DNA of 64,000 bases from CAZVPF01 sp964628195 (GCA_964628195.1 CAZVPF010000011.1:1-64000), one strand, 5' to 3'. Counted from the first letter of the stretch, positions 8,892 through 18,447 are shown. Program-made: numbers and translations. The notes: generated from the sequence alone by a model not told the origin.

Positions 8892-9521
8892 ATGAACATG
8901 ACAAGGGCTTTTTACGAGCTTAAAGACGCTGTCGTAGGCATCGCCGGACTCGGCGGGCTCGGCTCAAACGTTGCCACCGCCCTTACAAGGCTCGGCGTTG
9001 GAAAGCTGATCCTCGTCGATTTCGACTCCGTAGAATACTCCAATCTCAACCGCCAGCAGTACACAATGGATCAGGTTGGGATGTTCAAGACAGAGGCATT
9101 AATAGAAAATCTCAAAAAGATAAACCACCTCGACATAGTGTTAGAAACTGTGAATACAAGACTTACGCACGAAAACATCCCCGATGTTTTCGCCGGTGCC
9201 GACCTCGTCGCTGAGTGTTTCGACCGTGCCGAGCAAAAACAGATGATTGCCGAAACCGTACTTTCAAAACTTCCCGGCGCTTTTCTCGTAACTGCCTCCG
9301 GGCTGGCAGGTTACGGCGACAGCAACAGTGTCAGCACTACGAGGATTTCAGACCGGCATTACCTCGTTGGTGACATGACCTCCGGCATAGGCAGGGGCAT
9401 TGTCCTTACCGCCCCGCGTGTTGGTCTGGTTGCGTACCACCAGGCCAACATCATCGCCGAGCTGCTTATAAACAACAGGCATAACTTAACCCCGAGGCAT
9501 AATTATGACTATCAAATTTAA
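8892..9521 (+). CDS. thiF: ThiS adenylyltransferase, short ThiF family
   Basis: A 209-residue E1-like enzyme that adenylates the C-terminal glycine of ThiS for sulfur transfer in thiazole synthesis. The ATP loop GIAGLGGLGSNVA, the aspartate LILVDFDSVE and the arginine finger SNLNRQQY are visible. It is the short ThiF type without the zinc Cys pairs of MoeB/ThiF1, consistent with the thiF family found next to thiH in anaerobes. ATG 8892 is chosen over the TTG at 8877 because AAAGG (8879-8883) is well spaced for it. It is the first gene of the TPP-controlled operon, and its end overlaps thiS by 17 bases. Confidence 0.9.
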   Translation: MNMTRAFYELKDAVVGIAGLGGLGSNVATALTRLGVGKLILVDFDSVEYSNLNRQQYTMDQVGMFKTEALIENLKKINHLDIVLETVNTRLTHENIPDVFAGADLVAECFDRAEQKQMIAETVLSKLPGAFLVTASGLAGYGDSNSVSTTRISDRHYLVGDMTSGIGRGIVLTAPRVGLVAYHQANIIAELLINNRHNLTPRHNYDYQI

Positions 9522-9720
9522 AATTAACGGTTCAGAGAAGTCTTTTCATCCCGGCCAGGCCCCATCGACAGTAGCCGAACTGCTCGAAAAGATGAACATC
9601 GACCAGGCTACAGTCGTCGCAGAGATCGACGGGCAGATCATTCCGAAAAAAGACTTTACAAATACATCTATCAAATCCGGCCAGGATATAGAACTGGTTC
9701 GTTTCGTAGGAGGCGGATAA
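9505..9720 (+). CDS. thiS: Sulfur carrier protein ThiS
   Basis: A 71-residue ubiquitin-fold sulfur carrier. It ends in VRFVGGG, the Gly-Gly tail that ThiF adenylates and that becomes a thiocarboxylate donating sulfur to ThiG. The start ATG 9505 lies inside the thiF 3' end, after a GAGG at 9492-9495, and the stop overlaps the thiG ATG (TAATG), so the three genes are tightly coupled. Confidence 0.95.
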   Translation: MTIKFKINGSEKSFHPGQAPSTVAELLEKMNIDQATVVAEIDGQIIPKKDFTNTSIKSGQDIELVRFVGGG

Positions 9721-10496
9721 TGACAGACACTCTTAAAATCGCCGATATTGAGCTGAATTCGCGTCTTTTCATAGGAACCGGCAAGTTCAGTTCAAACGAC
9801 ACAATGGCCCGGGCCATAGAGGCAAGCGGCAGCGAAATGGTAACCGTCGCGCTGCGCAGGGTAGATATCGAAAATGAAAACGACGACATGCTTTCTGCCA
9901 TCGACCAGAAAACATGCAAGCTTCTGCCAAATACTTCCGGTGCACGCGATGCCGAAGAAGCGATAAGGCTCGCAAAGCTCGCCCGTGCCGCAAGCGGCAT
10001 AAACTGGGTAAAGCTGGAGGTAACACCCGATCCCTATTACCTTCTGCCCGACGGCACCGAAACGCTAAAAGCCGCAGAAATTCTTGTCAAAGAAGGGTTT
10101 ATCGTCCTGCCTTATATTAACGCAGATCCTGTCCTTGCAAAGCGTTTAGCAGAGGCAGGCACTGCAACAGTAATGCCCCTTGCAAGCCCGATAGGTTCAA
10201 ACCAGGGCCTGAAAACCCGCGACAGTATCGAAATAATAATAGAACAGGCCACCGTGCCAGTCGTTGTCGATGCCGGTCTCGGCGCTCCATCCCATGCCGC
10301 CCTTGCAATGGAACTCGGCGCCGACGCGGTGCTTGTAAATACCGCGATCGCCACCGCGCAGGACCCTGTGGAGATGGCAAGGGCATTCAAGCTCGCCACC
10401 GAGGCAGGCAGGACCGCTTTTCTTGCCGGCAGGGCGCCGCAATCCAAACGGGCCTCGGCTTCGAGCCCGCTTACGGGGTTTTTGAGAAATGAGTGA
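9720..10496 (+). CDS. thiG: Thiazole synthase
   Basis: ThiG condenses deoxyxylulose phosphate, dehydroglycine and ThiS-thiocarboxylate into the thiazole phosphate of thiamine. The protein is 258 residues, normal for the family, with the TIM-barrel landmarks LFIGTGKFSS, the Schiff-base Lys98 in NWVKLEVTPD, GFIVLPYINADP and VVDAGLGAPSHAALAMELG. It starts on the ATG overlapping the thiS stop and overlaps thiH by 8 bases. Confidence 0.97.
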   Translation: MTDTLKIADIELNSRLFIGTGKFSSNDTMARAIEASGSEMVTVALRRVDIENENDDMLSAIDQKTCKLLPNTSGARDAEEAIRLAKLARAASGINWVKLEVTPDPYYLLPDGTETLKAAEILVKEGFIVLPYINADPVLAKRLAEAGTATVMPLASPIGSNQGLKTRDSIEIIIEQATVPVVVDAGLGAPSHAALAMELGADAVLVNTAIATAQDPVEMARAFKLATEAGRTAFLAGRAPQSKRASASSPLTGFLRNE

Positions 10497-11625
10497 ATTT
10501 ACTAAACAGCTATCGGAAAACAGCCTCGACCTCAGCCGGTCCGAATGGTCCAATCGTATCGATTCGGTAACACCAACACAGGTCCAAAACGAGCTTGTGA
10601 AAAAGCCGGGCAGGTTTTCATTGCAGCGGCTGGCGGTTTTGCTCTCACCCGCCGCCGGTCGGTTCCTCGAACCAATGGCACAGCAAGCCAGGAGCCTGAC
10701 AAACCAGCGCTTCGGCAAAACGGTTCAGCTATACGTCCCCTTATATCTTTCAAACGTCTGCTGCAACTGCTGTCTTTACTGCGGCTATAATAAAACTCAC
10801 GATTTCAAAAGAACCCGCCTGTCTGTCGACCAGGCCCTTGAAGAGGCCAAAATCCTTGCCGAACAGGGCTTTAGAAACCTGCTGCTTCTAAGCGGCGAGG
10901 ACCCGAAGTACGTTACAACCGAATTTCTGGCAGGACTCGCAGCCAGGCTTCGTGAGAAATTCAGCACAATCTCAGCGGAAATATACCCGCTTTCGGCAGA
11001 AGGTTACCAGCGTATTTGCAAAGCGGGCATTGACGGGGTAACTCTATACCAGGAGACTTACGACCGCGAAACTTATGCGAAGTACCATGTTGCAGGGCCC
11101 AAGGCCGACTTCGAGAAACGCCTTGACGCACCTGACAGATTCGCCTCGGCGGGGATGAGAAGGATAGGGCTGGGCTTTTTGCTGGGTCTTGCAGATTGGC
11201 GAGCGGAGACCCTTGCGCTGGGGCTGCATGGGGCGTACTTAATGAAAAACTATTGGCAGTCGCAGGTTTCGTTCTCGTTTCCGCGCATAAGGCCTGCTTA
11301 TGATGTGCGGGACGATTTTCCGCATTTGGTCAGCGACACTGAGATGGTGCAGATGATGCTCGCGCTTAGGCTTTGCTTTGCCGACGCAGGCATTGTGCTT
11401 TCGACACGCGAGAGCGCTGAGCTTCGCGATAACATGATTAATATTTGCGTAACGCAGATCAGCGCAGGCAGCAGAACCAACCCGGGCGGTTATTCCGGCC
11501 ATGACGAAAACACCGAGCAGTTCGAGATAGATGACCGCCGCAGCCCGGCACAGATCGCCGAGATGATACGCGCCGCCGGCAAAGAACCGGTATGGAAAGA
11601 CTGGGACAAGGCGTTTACGAAATAG
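10489..11625 (+). CDS. thiH: 2-iminoacetate synthase (tyrosine lyase)
   Basis: Radical-SAM ThiH, 378 residues, cleaves tyrosine to p-cresol and dehydroglycine for ThiG. The 4Fe-4S motif CxxxCxxC is seen in VCCNCCLYCGYNK, followed by the tyrosine-lyase pattern and the C-terminal SAGSRTNPGGY segment. Use of ThiH rather than the oxygen-dependent ThiO fits an anaerobic lifestyle. It is the last gene of the riboswitch operon; thiC, thiD and thiE are not in the window. Confidence 0.95.
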   Translation: MSEFTKQLSENSLDLSRSEWSNRIDSVTPTQVQNELVKKPGRFSLQRLAVLLSPAAGRFLEPMAQQARSLTNQRFGKTVQLYVPLYLSNVCCNCCLYCGYNKTHDFKRTRLSVDQALEEAKILAEQGFRNLLLLSGEDPKYVTTEFLAGLAARLREKFSTISAEIYPLSAEGYQRICKAGIDGVTLYQETYDRETYAKYHVAGPKADFEKRLDAPDRFASAGMRRIGLGFLLGLADWRAETLALGLHGAYLMKNYWQSQVSFSFPRIRPAYDVRDDFPHLVSDTEMVQMMLALRLCFADAGIVLSTRESAELRDNMINICVTQISAGSRTNPGGYSGHDENTEQFEIDDRRSPAQIAEMIRAAGKEPVWKDWDKAFTK

Positions 11626-11667
11626 CTTTGAAATTATCAAAAACAGTTGAATAAATCCAATAACCAC

Positions 11668-12165
11668 TTAGCGGACTTTATTAAAGGAATCATCCGCTGT
11701 TACCGTATGAATTTGCTGCTCGGCGGCTGGGGATATTTTGCCGCTGGATTTAATCTGATCCAGTTTCTCCAACGCATCGGAAACAGGATCGATAAAGATT
11801 CGCTGCACAAGATCGGTTTTGTCGGTTATTTCGTTCGGCTCACTGAAGAGTATCTTGTAAAGGCGATGCTTATCGCTTTCGCTTTGCTCGGCAAAGTTTT
11901 TGGCGTTGACAACCTTTACTGCTGGCTGTTTGGATTCCTGCGTGTCTTCTATCGCAGTATCAAGGTCTTCTTCAGTAAGAGAAATAGAAACCTTAGCCTC
12001 TGTTGCAGGCTGGGTTTTATTCATTTTATAGTCACCGTACAGCGTCTGCCAAAGGCCGTAGTCATTCAGCGACCGCCAGCCGGAATAATTACTGAAAGGC
12101 TCATTTGCAAAACCCGCCCCACATAAAAACGTCAACAGCGATAATACGAAAACTAATCTTTTCAT
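11668..12165 (-). CDS. Secreted protein of unknown function
   Basis: A 165-residue protein with a clear Sec signal peptide (MKRLVFVLSLLTFLCGAGFA) and a short acidic, helix-rich mature part. I recognise no domain. An overlapping plus-strand frame at 11647-12126 is rejected in its favour because this frame carries a proper signal peptide and normal residue composition. It converges on thiH with a 42-base gap and stands alone, with the VWA gene and its terminator upstream. Confidence 0.6.
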   Translation of the reverse strand: MKRLVFVLSLLTFLCGAGFANEPFSNYSGWRSLNDYGLWQTLYGDYKMNKTQPATEAKVSISLTEEDLDTAIEDTQESKQPAVKVVNAKNFAEQSESDKHRLYKILFSEPNEITDKTDLVQRIFIDPVSDALEKLDQIKSSGKISPAAEQQIHTVTADDSFNKVR

Positions 12166-12303
12166 ACACTTATATCCTGTTATAAATGTTCAGAAACACG
12201 TCAAGGCCTGTTTACTAACACCGGGTATAATACAGCATGTATATTTGAATTCAATTAGGAAAGCATTAAAAGCGTATAAATATTGAATCATGTACAAAAT
12301 GAT

Positions 12304-12329
12304 AAAAGGCCCGCCGGAGTTGACGGGCC
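12304..12329 (-). terminator. Intrinsic terminator after the sigma/VWA operon
   Basis: On the minus strand GGCCCG (12329-12324) pairs with CGGGCC (12313-12308) and is followed by TTTT. It lies 58 bases past the VWA gene stop. Confidence 0.7.
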
Positions 12330-12386
12330 CAGGCCGATGGTAATATCGGCAATGCGAATCGGTTAATGTGGAGTGTTTGTATTTGG

Positions 12387-14438
12387 CTATTCAGCCCGTG
12401 GTTCAATGTATTCCACCGGCTGAGGTTTTTCATCGGAGGTGTTGTCGGCAATGGACTTTGTCCTTGCGACCAGGTCGACAAGCTCAATGACCTGGTTGTT
12501 GCCGGGGTATTCGTTCAGTGTGCCCTGGGCCATTGTCAGTAGGTTTTCGAGCTTTGTATCTTTTGCCCAGGGGCTTTCTCGGAGCACCTCGGCCCACTGT
12601 GAGACAATCGCTGCAAGCCTGAACGAAGGGACGGTCTCGTCGAACGGTTTTGTAAGAACATCGGTCCCGGTGGTGCTCTTGAACTCGGTTACATCGAAGC
12701 TTACCGGGTCTTTGTAACGGACAAAGGTGGTGCAGAGTTTGCCTTTTTTGCCGGGCCAAAGTTTCAGTTCGTAAACAGCCGTTGCGCTGTGCCCTGCGTT
12801 CATCTCGCCGCCGTCCTGCTTATCGTCGCGGAACTTGTCGTCGGGCACATCTCGGTTTTCATACCCGATCAGCCGATAACTGCGGACCACGTCCGGGTTG
12901 AACTCGACCTGGACTTTTACATCGCGGGCGACCACTTCAAGGGCGGTGGTAATGCCGGCAAAAAGTTCGCGGGCCTGTTCGATGGTATCAACATATGCGT
13001 ATGAGCCGTTGCCCTTGTTGCCCAGTTGTTCGAGCAGGACATCGTTGTAGTTGCCCATGCCAAAACCGAGCGACGAAAGCGTTATGCCCTTGTCGGCTTT
13101 TGACTTTATCATTTCGTAAAGCTGCTCTGCGCCGGTTCGGCCGACATTTGCGACCCCGTCGCTGCAGAGGATCACTCGGTTGGTGTATCCTTTGACAAAT
13201 TCACGATCGGCCATATCGTAGCCTATGCGAAGACCTTCTTCGGCGTTTGTGGCGCCTTCTGTGTGAAGCGACTCTATGGCCGAGATGATCGTGTCTTTGT
13301 TCTCAAGCCCTGTGTGGTCAAGGACTTTTCTGCCCTGGCTGCCGTAGACGGCGATGCCGACCCTGTCCTTTGCGTTCAGTTTATCAAGCAGCAGGCGGAG
13401 GCTTCGCTTGACCAGCCCGAGGCGGTTCTCACGGCCCATCGAACCGGATACGTCGATAACGAAGGTAAGTATCGCCGGTTTGCGGTTCTGCTCGCCGACC
13501 TGTTTTGCCTTGAGAGCGATTCGCAGCAGGTAGTTGTTTTTACGCTGGTCGGCGAAAGGCCACTGGGAACCTTCAGTGTAGACAGCGAAGGTCTCTTCCT
13601 GCGGGGCAGCGTAACCATAATCGAAGTAGTTTACAAATTCCTCTACGCGCACCGCGTCTTTAGGCGGAACCATACCGTTGTGCAGATACCGCCGGGCGAT
13701 GGTGTAACTGCCCGTATCGACGTCGGTGGCGAAAGTGCTGAGGTTATCGTCCTCGGCGTCGATGAACGGATTAACACCGTAGTTCTGGAAGAACTGGGCG
13801 TCGACCATCTCGCCGTTGGGCGGGGTGGTTCCGCCGTGTGCCATATGAGGTGCGACCGCCGGTGCGGGGTAGTTATAGCACAGCTTTTCTTTATCGGCGG
13901 CTTCAAATCTTTTCCCAATGACCGGGGCCCCGGAAACTCTCACTCTATCTCTCGCCGCTGACATATCTTCTTTAACATCGCCGAGAACGGGCGGCTGGGG
14001 CATCTCAGGCTCTGTCAATGCTTGCACGGACTCTGAAGCAGCCGCAGGTCCGGACTTTATCTTTTTGGCTGCTTGTTTTTTGTCCCTGTTGAATTCTGCT
14101 TCCATCTGCTTATCGAGTCGTCTTTGCTTTTGCTCAGATTCCATTACAACCCGTTTTTGGAGGCGATTAACTCTACTTAATTTAGGTGTCATGATCGTAA
14201 ACGCAATACCGCCGATGATTAACACAGCGGCGATCGCGCTGAGTGTTTTAATAAATGAAGCCATTTTCATGTTAGTTTTCCTTTCCTGCCGGGCATTGCC
14301 CGCAGGCCGGTCCAGTTCAGCAAGGGCCTCGTCGATGATCCTGTTCTTAAGATTCTCGCTGATCGGTTTATCATCACCGGCCTGTTTGACAAGCCGCGAT
14401 ATGTTCTTTTCAAAATTGTCGTCTTTTCGCTTTTTCAT
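12387..14438 (-). CDS. Membrane-anchored VWA-domain protein (YfbK-like) with anti-sigma-like N terminus
   Basis: A 683-residue protein. Residues 1-60 are charged and cytoplasmic; a single membrane helix spans about 61-83; a proline-rich linker follows; then the YfbK-type N-terminal domain (YGVNPFIDAEDDNLSTF), a VWA domain with the MIDAS DVSGS (Asp329, Ser331, Ser333), TEGATNAEEGL and CSDGVANVG, and a C-terminal DUF3520-like region. The start overlaps the stop of the ECF sigma gene (ATGA). Topology and position suggest that the short cytoplasmic part holds the sigma factor while the VWA part senses an envelope ligand through a divalent metal; that role is inferred. YfbK-type proteins next to ECF sigma genes occur in several phyla. 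Confidence 0.85.
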   Translation of the reverse strand: MKKRKDDNFEKNISRLVKQAGDDKPISENLKNRIIDEALAELDRPAGNARQERKTNMKMASFIKTLSAIAAVLIIGGIAFTIMTPKLSRVNRLQKRVVMESEQKQRRLDKQMEAEFNRDKKQAAKKIKSGPAAASESVQALTEPEMPQPPVLGDVKEDMSAARDRVRVSGAPVIGKRFEAADKEKLCYNYPAPAVAPHMAHGGTTPPNGEMVDAQFFQNYGVNPFIDAEDDNLSTFATDVDTGSYTIARRYLHNGMVPPKDAVRVEEFVNYFDYGYAAPQEETFAVYTEGSQWPFADQRKNNYLLRIALKAKQVGEQNRKPAILTFVIDVSGSMGRENRLGLVKRSLRLLLDKLNAKDRVGIAVYGSQGRKVLDHTGLENKDTIISAIESLHTEGATNAEEGLRIGYDMADREFVKGYTNRVILCSDGVANVGRTGAEQLYEMIKSKADKGITLSSLGFGMGNYNDVLLEQLGNKGNGSYAYVDTIEQARELFAGITTALEVVARDVKVQVEFNPDVVRSYRLIGYENRDVPDDKFRDDKQDGGEMNAGHSATAVYELKLWPGKKGKLCTTFVRYKDPVSFDVTEFKSTTGTDVLTKPFDETVPSFRLAAIVSQWAEVLRESPWAKDTKLENLLTMAQGTLNEYPGNNQVIELVDLVARTKSIADNTSDEKPQPVEYIEPRAE

Positions 14439-15037
14439 TTTTTCTGCTCCTCTTCAATTAGAGGTGCGATTTGCTTTATTTTATCGCGCAGTTCGAGCCT
14501 GGCGCGGTACAGTAAGCTGTGCACAGCTTTTTCGGTAAGTTTCATTCGTTTTGCTATTTCCCGCGCGGGCATGTCCTCCATATACTTCAACTCGAGGACG
14601 GTCCGCATATTCGCAGGCAGTTGCGAGAGGGAACGCTTGACAACATTCGCGGTCTCCTGCTTTTCGAGAACTTCGTCCGGCAGGGGCTCACCGTCAAGGT
14701 CGCCGAGTGTTGCAGCTAAGGTAACGTCAAGCGTGATGGTCTTTCGCAGCGACTGGCGACGGCAATGCTCGGCGAGGTTGTTTCGCGCGATGGTGAATAT
14801 CCACTGCTCCGGGCTGCCCTTTTCGGGGTCATAGCTTTGCCGGTTTCTCACCGCGTCGTAAACGGTCTTCTGCGTAAGCTCTTCTGCGAGCGAGCGGTTT
14901 TGCCGGCGTTTCATGTACATGTCAAAGATCAATGAAAGGGCGCGCCCGAGGAACTGCTGCCAGGTCTGCTGATGACCCGACCTAAGCAGGTGCCACCTGT
15001 CTTTCTCGATTATGAATTTGTCCGTTTCAGCATTCAA
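14435..15037 (-). CDS. ECF-type RNA polymerase sigma factor
   Basis: A 200-residue sigma-70 family protein with region 2 (FDMYMKRRQNRSLAEEL, then PEQWIFTIARNNLAEHCRR) and region 4 (LPANMRTVLELKYMEDMPAREIAKRMKLTEKAVHSLLYRAR). It overlaps the VWA gene by four bases, the usual arrangement for a sigma factor and its membrane regulator. Target promoters are unknown; I did not find a convincing autoregulatory motif upstream. Confidence 0.9.
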   Translation of the reverse strand: MNAETDKFIIEKDRWHLLRSGHQQTWQQFLGRALSLIFDMYMKRRQNRSLAEELTQKTVYDAVRNRQSYDPEKGSPEQWIFTIARNNLAEHCRRQSLRKTITLDVTLAATLGDLDGEPLPDEVLEKQETANVVKRSLSQLPANMRTVLELKYMEDMPAREIAKRMKLTEKAVHSLLYRARLELRDKIKQIAPLIEEEQKK

Positions 15038-15195
15038 TTGACAGTTCCTTAATTGCCTTTCACCCTTATTATGCGCAAAGGAGGCGAATTACTCGATAAT
15101 TTTTAAAAAATATTTACACGGGCAAGATTTAAAAAATAAAGGCACAGCGGAACGTGTGTCCAGCCGTGCCAATTTACAGACGATTTTTTTATAGT

Positions 15196-16419
15196 CTACA
15201 GGCAGTTTGCCTGAACTATTAACCAGCAATTAAGCCATTTTTGAGCGAGTATCGCGAGGTCGCCGAGGTCGCTTCGGCAGTCGCCGTTAAGGTCCTCGTG
15301 TATCCGCATCGGGCATTCGACGGAAGTGGCCTTAAAGCCCATCGCCGAAGAACGCAGCGATGGCGAGTTTACATTATTTTTTTCGGTAACGTAAGCCTGT
15401 GAGCACGGGTAGTTTGAAATGCCCGCTGTTTCCATATACATGCTGCCCAAATGAGGCGCTTCTATTTCGGTGAATTTGAGATTCAGGCCGGTCGGGCCTG
15501 AGACGATTATTGGTTCTCCAAATGCAATACGTACGAAGTCATAGGGATGGCCGAGAGTATAATCCGAGAGTGTAGTGGTTACATAAGTCTCGGCTATGAC
15601 CGGGGCGAGAAAGTTATTGCCGGGTCGGATTTCAACCTTGAAAGAGTAAAGACCAGGCTTGTTGGCGGCAAGTCTCACATCGATAGCATTGAAACTTTCA
15701 TCGACAAGGAAATATATTCCGCGCGATGATGCAAAATCACCGGCAATGCCGACATCCGGGCATGAACTTACCGTTGCAGTCTTTAATAGGTATATTTCGA
15801 TAAGATCACTAAAGTCGGAATAGAAATCCGTCGGAATGTTATAAATAAAAGACGGGCTTGAGGAATGAATACGAAAACCGGTACGGACAAGCCTGTTGAC
15901 CGCGGAGCTGATTTCGTTTAGGTCTATGGCCAACTCCCAGATAACATGGGAATAACCCGCGTTGGGACTGTTTCCAAAACCAACATCCATTTGTGAAGTC
16001 GTCGGGCCAAGCCCTGTCCAGGAAGCCAGACCGTTGTACTCCTGGACACCCAAGTCTCCGGACAAAGGTTTTGGTCCGTAATTAAGGTCGACGTTTGGAG
16101 TTACAGCCGAATCGATATCGACATCGAAGGTAAGCCAGAAGTAATCAACATCCTCAGCTGTACCTGGCGGCACCAGGGTTGTATCGGAAGTCATGTCAAA
16201 AAGAATGAACAGGTAGGAATTATTATGGCCGACGTACATGTAACCGCCGGGTATGCTCATTATTTCTGCACCGTCCCACTCTGAGCCCGTAACAGAACCG
16301 TCAATAACTGGAGACGAAGAAATGTATGGGCTTAGAAGATCGATCGCGAACACAGGAGATGTGAAAACGAAAAACACGGATAGCGCGGCAAATACAACTG
16401 CGAAACTTAAGGACTTCAT
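15196..16419 (-). CDS. Secreted CBM9-like protein with C-terminal dockerin-type repeat
   Basis: A 407-residue exported protein. It has a signal peptide (MKSLSFAVVFAALSVFFVFTS), then a DOMON/CBM9-like beta sandwich (SPVIDGSVTGSEWDGAE; VGHNNSYLFILFDMTSD; WLTFDVDIDS) over about residues 35-210, a second beta-rich region of unknown type, and a C-terminal single dockerin-like EF-hand repeat (EDLNGDCRSDLGDLAIL). CBM9-like folds bind sugars or haem; here carbohydrate binding is the likely guess. It is probably monocistronic; no substrate is evident from neighbours. Confidence 0.8.
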   Translation of the reverse strand: MKSLSFAVVFAALSVFFVFTSPVFAIDLLSPYISSSPVIDGSVTGSEWDGAEIMSIPGGYMYVGHNNSYLFILFDMTSDTTLVPPGTAEDVDYFWLTFDVDIDSAVTPNVDLNYGPKPLSGDLGVQEYNGLASWTGLGPTTSQMDVGFGNSPNAGYSHVIWELAIDLNEISSAVNRLVRTGFRIHSSSPSFIYNIPTDFYSDFSDLIEIYLLKTATVSSCPDVGIAGDFASSRGIYFLVDESFNAIDVRLAANKPGLYSFKVEIRPGNNFLAPVIAETYVTTTLSDYTLGHPYDFVRIAFGEPIIVSGPTGLNLKFTEIEAPHLGSMYMETAGISNYPCSQAYVTEKNNVNSPSLRSSAMGFKATSVECPMRIHEDLNGDCRSDLGDLAILAQKWLNCWLIVQANCL

Positions 16420-16640
16420 ATCAATCCCCCCTTAAAAAACAACAAATAAATATACATAAATTATATTCCGACAACTTACTTAAGCTATCTTACTTTATTT
16501 CAGAGAAAGAAATCAAGCAGGGAAAGGGAAAGTTTGATAATAGATCTGAAATTAGGTATAATTACCTACTCAAACATGCGAGTAGAATATCCCTATCTAA
16601 ATCTGTATATAGAATAGTTTTTTATCTATGTATGTATTAT

Positions 16641-17534
16641 TCAGCCGCGTATCTTTTTGACCGCTGCGGCGATGTGCGCCGGGGATGTTCCGCAGCATCC
16701 GCCCACAATCATGGCCCCAGCCTGATGTATCCTGTTGAGTTCTTCGGCGAAGTCTTCGGGGCTTAGCGAGTATACCGCTTTGCCGTCTACAAGCTCTGGC
16801 ATTCCTGCGTTGGGTTCGGCGAGAAGATAAACAGAGCCTTTCTGCATTTCTGCGATATACTGTTTGGCAAGTTCGAGGTATTTGTCCATCGAGAGGCTGC
16901 CGCAGTTGAAACCGATCGCACTTATCCCGGTCTTTATAAGCTCCTCTACCGCCTGGTTAGGCGAAACGCCCATCATAGTCCGCATCTGATCCCCTGCCTG
17001 GTCGTAAGCAAGGCTAGCAAAAACGGGCAGCTCGCTTACCGCGCGGACCGCCTCAAAGGCCACTTTTATTTCGTCAAGTGCGGTCATGGTCTCGATAATA
17101 AACGCATCCGCGCCGCCATGGGCAAGGCCGCGGGCCTGTTCCATGAATGATTCGAACAGCGCAGCTCGGGAAATTGTCCCTACCGGCTCGAGGAAGTCGC
17201 CGCAAGGCCCTATGTCACCAATTACGTACCTGTCCGGACCGGCAACCCGGCGGGCGATTTCAGCACCTGCCTGGTTTACCTGCTCTGCTTGTTTTTCATG
17301 GCCGTGACGCTTGAGGGTAATGCTGTTTGCGCCGAAAGTGTTTGTTATCACACCGTTGCAGCCTGCGTCAAGATATGCCCTGTGAACGGATTCCACAATC
17401 TCGGGTGCTTCGATGTTCTGGTAGTCGCTGCATTTCATGGGGTCAAAACCGCGGGCGATAAGTTCAGTACCCATTGCACCGTCAAGAAAAAAGACACTTT
17501 CAGTGAGTCTCGCCAGTATGTTCCTCTCTGCCAT
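16641..17534 (-). CDS. Homocysteine S-methyltransferase family protein
   Basis: A 297-residue zinc methyltransferase of the Hcy-binding (PF02574) family, making methionine from homocysteine and a methyl donor. Visible are FLDGAMGTELIARG, ITNTFGANS, and the three zinc cysteines in GFNCGS and GGCCGTSPAHIAA. It has only this domain, like MmuM or the first module of MetH, with no folate, cobalamin or activation domain following, so it either uses S-methylmethionine or works with separate MetH-type subunits elsewhere. The next gene upstream (the lipoprotein) is 22 bases away on the same strand. Confidence 0.88.
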   Translation of the reverse strand: MAERNILARLTESVFFLDGAMGTELIARGFDPMKCSDYQNIEAPEIVESVHRAYLDAGCNGVITNTFGANSITLKRHGHEKQAEQVNQAGAEIARRVAGPDRYVIGDIGPCGDFLEPVGTISRAALFESFMEQARGLAHGGADAFIIETMTALDEIKVAFEAVRAVSELPVFASLAYDQAGDQMRTMMGVSPNQAVEELIKTGISAIGFNCGSLSMDKYLELAKQYIAEMQKGSVYLLAEPNAGMPELVDGKAVYSLSPEDFAEELNRIHQAGAMIVGGCCGTSPAHIAAAVKKIRG

Positions 17535-17556
17535 TGTTAATCTCCCTTTTTAACTT

Positions 17557-18447
17557 TTAGTTCCCTGAATCAACTTTCTCAAATTTGCAGTCTTCTCTTA
17601 GCCTGTAAACATTATCATATCCTTCATGGGACGGCCTTGCAAACAATTTTCCTTCGAGCTGGACTTGCGTAGGCTCAAAGTCGGATATACCTGAAAGCAG
17701 TATCAAAAATTCAGCTTCTCGGCTGCGGTTATTGTATGAAGTGACCTTTATAGTTGCCGGCACAACTCCGCCTGTCTCAAGTTCGGTGAAATCCGCACAG
17801 CGCACATCAGCAGCAATAAAACCATATTCGTCATAGTATTCGATCAGCCTGACCGTATAGTCACAGGGGTAAACATACACGCGTTTACGGATTTTGCCGT
17901 AAGCTGTGTAACGCGACAGTACGTCATAATAATCGATGCGTTCAAACTGCCAGCCGTTGCCTGTTTCAAGGATTCCGAAAGCCTCGAGCAGGCTGTCCGG
18001 GCTGAGTTTAAGGGACTGGCTGCACCACTGGGCGTAGTTCTTGGACCCGTACCAGTAAAGACTTTCAGGCTTTATCCTGAGCCAGAATTCATTTTCATTC
18101 GCCCCGAGGCGAATGGCTTCGCCGAATTTTTCACCGAAAAGAAAAATGTTGTCCGGAAAGTGCAAGCGGAGCCTGGCTCCGAACTGTTCGAGTGTTTCAA
18201 TAACGCCGTTTTCATCGAATTCGCGAAACTCAATTCTGCCTCCCGCTTTTACACCTTTTACTTTATCTGCACGTTCGTTAAGAAACAGGAAAGCTTCGTC
18301 GATATCAGCCGCACCCTCACAGGAAACGAGAGGTTCGGTTATTATTTCCCTGGAAGCAGGGGGGGAACACCCTATCAGCAATGATGCCGTAAAGGCTACT
18401 GTTAAAAATTTCAAAACCGATTTAACCTTGTCCTTAGTCAAAATCAT
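17557..18447 (-). CDS. Lipoprotein with LolA-like region
   Basis: A 296-residue exported lipoprotein. The N terminus has a lysine-rich start, a hydrophobic core and the lipobox LLIGCSPP. The mature part (VKAGGRIEFREFDENGVIETLEQ...LRLHFPDNIFLFGEKFGEAIRLGAN) resembles the LolA/LolB-like half barrel found in planctomycete lipoproteins, but this is a loose similarity. The ATG lies 14 bases inside the upstream gene, so translation is coupled to the conserved 165-residue protein. Confidence 0.7.
   Translation of the reverse strand: MILTKDKVKSVLKFLTVAFTASLLIGCSPPASREIITEPLVSCEGAADIDEAFLFLNERADKVKGVKAGGRIEFREFDENGVIETLEQFGARLRLHFPDNIFLFGEKFGEAIRLGANENEFWLRIKPESLYWYGSKNYAQWCSQSLKLSPDSLLEAFGILETGNGWQFERIDYYDVLSRYTAYGKIRKRVYVYPCDYTVRLIEYYDEYGFIAADVRCADFTELETGGVVPATIKVTSYNNRSREAEFLILLSGISDFEPTQVQLEGKLFARPSHEGYDNVYRLREDCKFEKVDSGN

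Noticed and set aside
11647..12126. Plus-strand open frame of 159 codons
   Set aside because: It lies opposite the signal-peptide protein at 11668-12165 and has odd composition with repeated basic-hydrophobic runs; the minus frame has a proper signal peptide.
13263..13961. Plus-strand 232-codon open frame
   Set aside because: Opposite the VWA gene, which has an intact MIDAS; it is a shadow of codon bias.
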